A stretch of DNA of 55,024 nucleotides from a virus. A program made the translations under genes and the position numbers. Numbering within the stretch: position 1 is the first letter of the stretch; each line of letters starts with the position of its first letter. The stretch covers positions 1 to 55,024 of the IMG/VR virus record IMGVR_UViG_3300032285_001218. The stretch is one strand, 5' to 3'. Below are positions 52,134 to 55,024 of this stretch, one piece after another. The notes beneath the pieces are model-generated. The model made no database searches. It was given only the letters and a program-made list of their open reading frames with translations, and was not told the origin of the DNA.

Positions 52134-53908
52134 TCAAAATTAAAGATTTAACCGTAAAAAACTTTATGAGCGTGGGTAATCAAACCCAAGCTGTAAACTT
52201 TGGGCGTGAACAACTAACTCTAGTACTTGGTGAAAATTTAGATCAAGGCGGAGATGACAGCGGATCACGTAACGGTACAGGTAAAACTACCATTGTTAAT
52301 GCGTTGAGCTTTGCTTTATTTGGCAATGCCCTTACGAATATCAAGAAAGATAACTTGATTAATAAGATTAACAATAAGAATATGTTGGTCACACTGTCTT
52401 TTGAGAAAGATGGTAACAAGTATAAGATTGAACGTGGTCGTAAACCCACAATCATGAAGTTTTACGTAAACAACCAAGAACAAAGTGCAGAGTCAACTGA
52501 TGATAGTCAAGGTGACATGCGTGAAACACAAAAGGACATTGACGAATTACTAGGCATGAGCCACGATATGTTCAAGCATATTGTAGCACTAAACACCTAC
52601 ACTGAACCGTTCCTTAGTTTAAAAGCCAACGAGCAACGAGAAATTATTGAACAGTTACTAGGCATTACCCTGCTTAGTGAAAAAGCTGATGCACTTAAAG
52701 AACAAATCCGTCTAACTAAAGAGTCTATCTTTCAAGAAACTGCAGATATTGAGGCAGCTAAGAAGTCTAACGATAAAATTCAAATCAGTATTACTGGTTT
52801 AGAAACTAGACAAAGTGCTTGGTATAGTCAACAAAAGACAGACTGTGCTAAAATTACAGAAAGTATTGCAGAATTACAAAGTGTTGATATTGAAAAAGAG
52901 CTAGTTCAACATGCTAAACTAAAACAGTATGACGAACATGCCGCAAAGATCAAAAGTCTTAATAAAGAGAAAGCAACATTAGAAACTGCTGTTATTCAAG
53001 CAGATAAAAGTGTTACCAAGTATACTAAAGAAGTAGAACAGTTAAAAAACAAGACTTGTCCTGCATGTGAGCAAGGACTACACAGTCATAAGCACGAAGA
53101 AATGACTGCAGGTGCTGAAAAAAATCTTGCAGATGCAATAATCTATCTTGAAGGCGTTAGCGACAGCTATGCTAGTGTTGTACAAGAATTAGAAACCATT
53201 GGTGATATCAATGGAAGACCTAAAACTTACTATGATACTGTAGAAGAAGCACTAAAGCATCAAAATAATCTTACCAGTTTAGAAGAAGCATTGTCTAGAA
53301 GACAAGCTGAAACTGATCCTTATCAAGAACAAATTGATGATTTAAAACATACTGCTATTCAAGAGATCTCCTGGGATAATGTTAATGCGTTGACAACTAT
53401 TAAAGATCATCAAGAGTTTTTGCTTAAATTGTTAACAAATAAAGATTCGTTTATTCGTAAGAAGATCATAGATCAAAACCTTGCCTACTTGAACAATAGA
53501 TTAACCTACTATCTTGATAAGATGGGATTACCGCATCAAGTAAGTTTCTTAAACGACTTAAACGTTGAGATTACACAGCTAGGACAAGATCTAGACTTTG
53601 ATAACTTGTCACGTGGCGAACGTAATCGTTTAATTCTTGGATTGTCGTGGGCGTTCCGTGATGTGTGGGAAAGTTTGTATCAAAGTATTAACTTATTGTT
53701 TGTTGACGAACTTATTGACAACGGATTAGATGCAAACGGTGTAGAAAATGCCTTAGGTGTGCTTAAAAAGATGGCTCGTGAACGCAAGAAGAACATTTTC
53801 CTAATCTCGCACAAGGACGAATTAATTGGTCGCGTGAATAATGTGCTTAAAGTTATTAAAGAAAATGGCTTTACCAGCTATGCAAATGATATAGAGATTG
53901 ATGAATGA
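52130..53908 (+). CDS. gp46: Recombination nuclease subunit gp46 (Rad50-like)
   Basis: 592 residues (T4: 560). N-terminal ATPase half with GSRNGTGKTT (45-54), two coiled-coil arms, and a zinc hook CPACEQG at the turn. The C-terminal ATPase half has the LSRGERNRLILGL signature, Walker B LLFVDELID and the H-loop LISHKDEL. This completes an SMC-type ATPase. The protein controls the nuclease gp47 and tethers DNA ends. Overlaps gp47 and the next gene by four bases. Confidence 0.95.
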   Translation: MIKIKDLTVKNFMSVGNQTQAVNFGREQLTLVLGENLDQGGDDSGSRNGTGKTTIVNALSFALFGNALTNIKKDNLINKINNKNMLVTLSFEKDGNKYKIERGRKPTIMKFYVNNQEQSAESTDDSQGDMRETQKDIDELLGMSHDMFKHIVALNTYTEPFLSLKANEQREIIEQLLGITLLSEKADALKEQIRLTKESIFQETADIEAAKKSNDKIQISITGLETRQSAWYSQQKTDCAKITESIAELQSVDIEKELVQHAKLKQYDEHAAKIKSLNKEKATLETAVIQADKSVTKYTKEVEQLKNKTCPACEQGLHSHKHEEMTAGAEKNLADAIIYLEGVSDSYASVVQELETIGDINGRPKTYYDTVEEALKHQNNLTSLEEALSRRQAETDPYQEQIDDLKHTAIQEISWDNVNALTTIKDHQEFLLKLLTNKDSFIRKKIIDQNLAYLNNRLTYYLDKMGLPHQVSFLNDLNVEITQLGQDLDFDNLSRGERNRLILGLSWAFRDVWESLYQSINLLFVDELIDNGLDANGVENALGVLKKMARERKKNIFLISHKDELIGRVNNVLKVIKENGFTSYANDIEIDE

Positions 53909-54159
53909 ACTATGATGAGTTGCACGATCAACTAATGAAAGAATTCAGAGCATACTTTGAAGACTATCAAAATTGGGCAACTACTGAGTCGCATGCCTCT
54001 GGTATGCGTTCTCGAGCACATTTATCAGAGATTAGGCGTATTGCCAGTGCATTACGTGTAGAAATATTAGAAGTACGTAGGCTTAAACCAAAAATTAAAT
54101 CGCCCGCATATAGGGCCGCTCAAAAACAACAGGCAGAAAAAGGCACAGACACTAACTAG
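53905..54159 (+). CDS. Small basic hypothetical protein
   Basis: 84 residues, overlapping gp46 by four bases. It is helical with a basic C-terminus (RVEILEVRRLKPKIKSPAYRAAQKQQAEKG). The motif KIKSPAYRAAQK recurs as a tail on small proteins of T4-like phages beside gp46. It may bind DNA or the nuclease; inference only. Stop TAG is followed within three bases by the endonuclease-like gene. Confidence 0.65.
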   Translation: MNYDELHDQLMKEFRAYFEDYQNWATTESHASGMRSRAHLSEIRRIASALRVEILEVRRLKPKIKSPAYRAAQKQQAEKGTDTN

Positions 54160-54162
54160 TTG

Positions 54163-54600
54163 ATGTCATGGTATTATCAAAACGCACTAGTTGAAACCCT
54201 TCCAGAAGAATGTATAGGTTTCGTCTATTGTATCACTAATAACATCACTGGTCGCAAATATATAGGCAAAAAACTAGCTAAATTCGCAAAAACAACTTAC
54301 AAAACAGTAAAACTAAAAAACGGCACAAAGAAGAAAAAGAAGATTCGTTCTAAAATTGATTCTGACTGGCGTGAATACTATGGCTCAAGCGACCATCTAA
54401 CAAAAGATATAGAAACTCTAGGCGCAGAGAATTTTACAAGAGAAATACTTTACTACTGCACATCAAAGGCTGAATGCTCATACATAGAGGCAAGAGAACA
54501 ATTCACTCGCAAAGTTCTCGAAAGTGACGACTACTATAACGGACACATAGCTGTTCGTGTACACGGAAGTCATATCAAAGGCAAACAATTAAACGGTTAA
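54163..54600 (+). CDS. GIY-YIG family endonuclease-like protein
   Basis: 145 residues from ATG 54163; an in-frame TTG three bases earlier is a weaker start. The GIY-YIG core is modified: GFVYCITNNITGRKYIGKK at residues 19-37 (FVY in place of GIY, YIG at 33-35), followed by SDWREYYGSS, ECSYIEAREQF and YYNGHI. This arrangement is familiar in T4-like phages and is often annotated Seg-like or homing endonuclease. No intron or intervening sequence was found beside it: gp46 and all other nearby genes are intact. It may be a free-standing endonuclease or a host/phage DNA nuclease. Confidence 0.8.
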   Translation: MSWYYQNALVETLPEECIGFVYCITNNITGRKYIGKKLAKFAKTTYKTVKLKNGTKKKKKIRSKIDSDWREYYGSSDHLTKDIETLGAENFTREILYYCTSKAECSYIEAREQFTRKVLESDDYYNGHIAVRVHGSHIKGKQLNG

Positions 54601-55024
54601 AGCTCGCACAGGCTAATTTCGTGTGCCGAACAGAAGAAACCTGGACCCAGTGTCGCAGGAATCCGTAGTCTCTCGCCGTTAAGAGCACTCAATCACTATC
54701 CTTCACAGGACGAAGATCGCAAAGCTGCCGCGGTTTGATTGTTTAAAAGAAATACAGGCAAAAAGAGGGTTAATAGCCCACGTTTGCTAGCATGTTAGCG
54801 TATGTTAGTAAGCCGCCGTCATAATAAAGACACAGCTCGAGGTACCGGATGACCGCCTCTGTAATGCTGTAACGCTAAGTGATAAAAGTGCAACTCAGAT
54901 AATGTTGATTTTATTTCTTTGCCCGCAAGGGCAAAGTGTGACTGAACAATCTAGATAATATTTAAACTGCTTCGCAGCAGTATTATTAAATACAAAAAGA
55001 AATTAGTTCGAGCGTAAGCGATGA
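54601..55024 (+). ncRNA. Hairpin-rich non-coding region, candidate structured RNA
   Basis: About 420 bases with no ORF of credible size. Visible stems: GCACA/TGTGC (54606-54610/54622-54626), CCTG/CAGG (54640-54643/54656-54659), CAATCA/TGATTG (54690-54695/54736-54741) enclosing TCCT/AGGA (54699-54710), GCTA/TAGC (54786-54799), a three-tier stem ACAGC-GAGG-CGG/CCG-CCTC-GCTGT (54832-54870), CTTTGCCC-GCAA-GGGCAAAG (54917-54936, GNRA loop) and ACTGC/GCAGT (54966-54981). The region continues past the window. No tRNA or tmRNA features were found. Its strand and limits are uncertain. Confidence 0.45.

Noticed and set aside
54160-54162. TTG start for the GIY-YIG gene
   Set aside because: It would add only one residue; the ATG at 54163 is the simpler start and the reading frame begins just after the previous stop.
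14166-54600. CRISPR arrays, IS elements or integrase genes
   Set aside because: No short direct repeats with regular spacers, no transposase or integrase motifs and no terminal inverted repeats. The repeats present are coding modules.
54601-55024. tRNA, tmRNA, RNase P or known marine phage RNA
   Set aside because: No acceptor stem, T-loop GTTCGAATC, tag peptide or catalytic-core pattern could be found. A GAGG/CCTC stem is present but does not match a family I can name.

Overview
The window is a long stretch of a T4-like (Straboviridae/Kyanoviridae-type, contractile-tailed) bacteriophage genome. The evidence is a set of recognisable T4 core proteins: baseplate proteins gp6, gp25, gp5 and gp53, late sigma factor gp55, and recombination nuclease subunits gp47 and gp46. 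The DNA is AT-rich, genes are packed with ATGA/TAATG overlaps, and accessory content (ThyX, FolE, QueE, phosphoribosyltransferase, glycosyltransferases, very large tail proteins) resembles T4-like phages of aquatic bacteria. The host cannot be named from the sequence.

Layout. (1) 1-14173, plus strand: a dense run of mostly small early/metabolic genes: a 5'-truncated GT-B-like glycosyltransferase, two related Ser/Thr-rich proteins, a cupin, a phosphoribosyltransferase, small proteins including one with a CDGSH-like motif, folE, queE, a FEN/RNase H-type exonuclease, a MoxR-type AAA ATPase followed by a metallopeptidase-like/VWA protein, and thyX. (2) 14166-19357, minus strand: a six-gene block with four glycosyltransferase-like proteins, apparently driven by its own sigma70-type promoter at 19377-19405. 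One protein ends in three tandem ~80-residue modules. (3) 19417-50218, minus strand: the late virion block. Read in the direction of transcription it encodes a tail-tube/baseplate protein, gp53, a 733-aa baseplate protein, gp5, gp25, gp6, a 4852-aa giant structural protein, a 204-aa structural protein, three paralogous tail-fibre proteins (one with a gp12-type collar domain) and a 297-aa structural protein. Four copies of a late-promoter-like box, AATAAATA(C/G), sit 18-23 bases ahead of start codons here. (4) 50245-54600, plus strand: gp55, gp47, gp46, a small basic protein and a GIY-YIG endonuclease-like protein. (5) 54601-55024: about 420 bases without a convincing gene but rich in hairpins, a candidate structured RNA.

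How it fits together. Five sigma70-like promoters with exact 17-bp spacers drive early genes. Three on the plus strand also share ACATAG four bases after the -10 box, which is the likely transcription start. The gene for the late sigma factor gp55 has a sigma70 promoter whose -35 box abuts the late-type promoter of the divergent virion block, so the early-to-late switch is physically concentrated at 50219-50295. FolE and QueE supply two steps towards 7-deazaguanine (preQ0-type) compounds, ThyX supplies dTMP, and the exonuclease, gp46 and gp47 process DNA. The MoxR/VWA pair looks like a self-contained chaperone-type module. The most unusual items are the hairpin-rich tail of the window, the glycosyltransferase protein with recent tandem duplications, the hairpin that exactly fills a promoter spacer, and the giant tail protein with repeated carbohydrate-binding-like and propeller-like segments.
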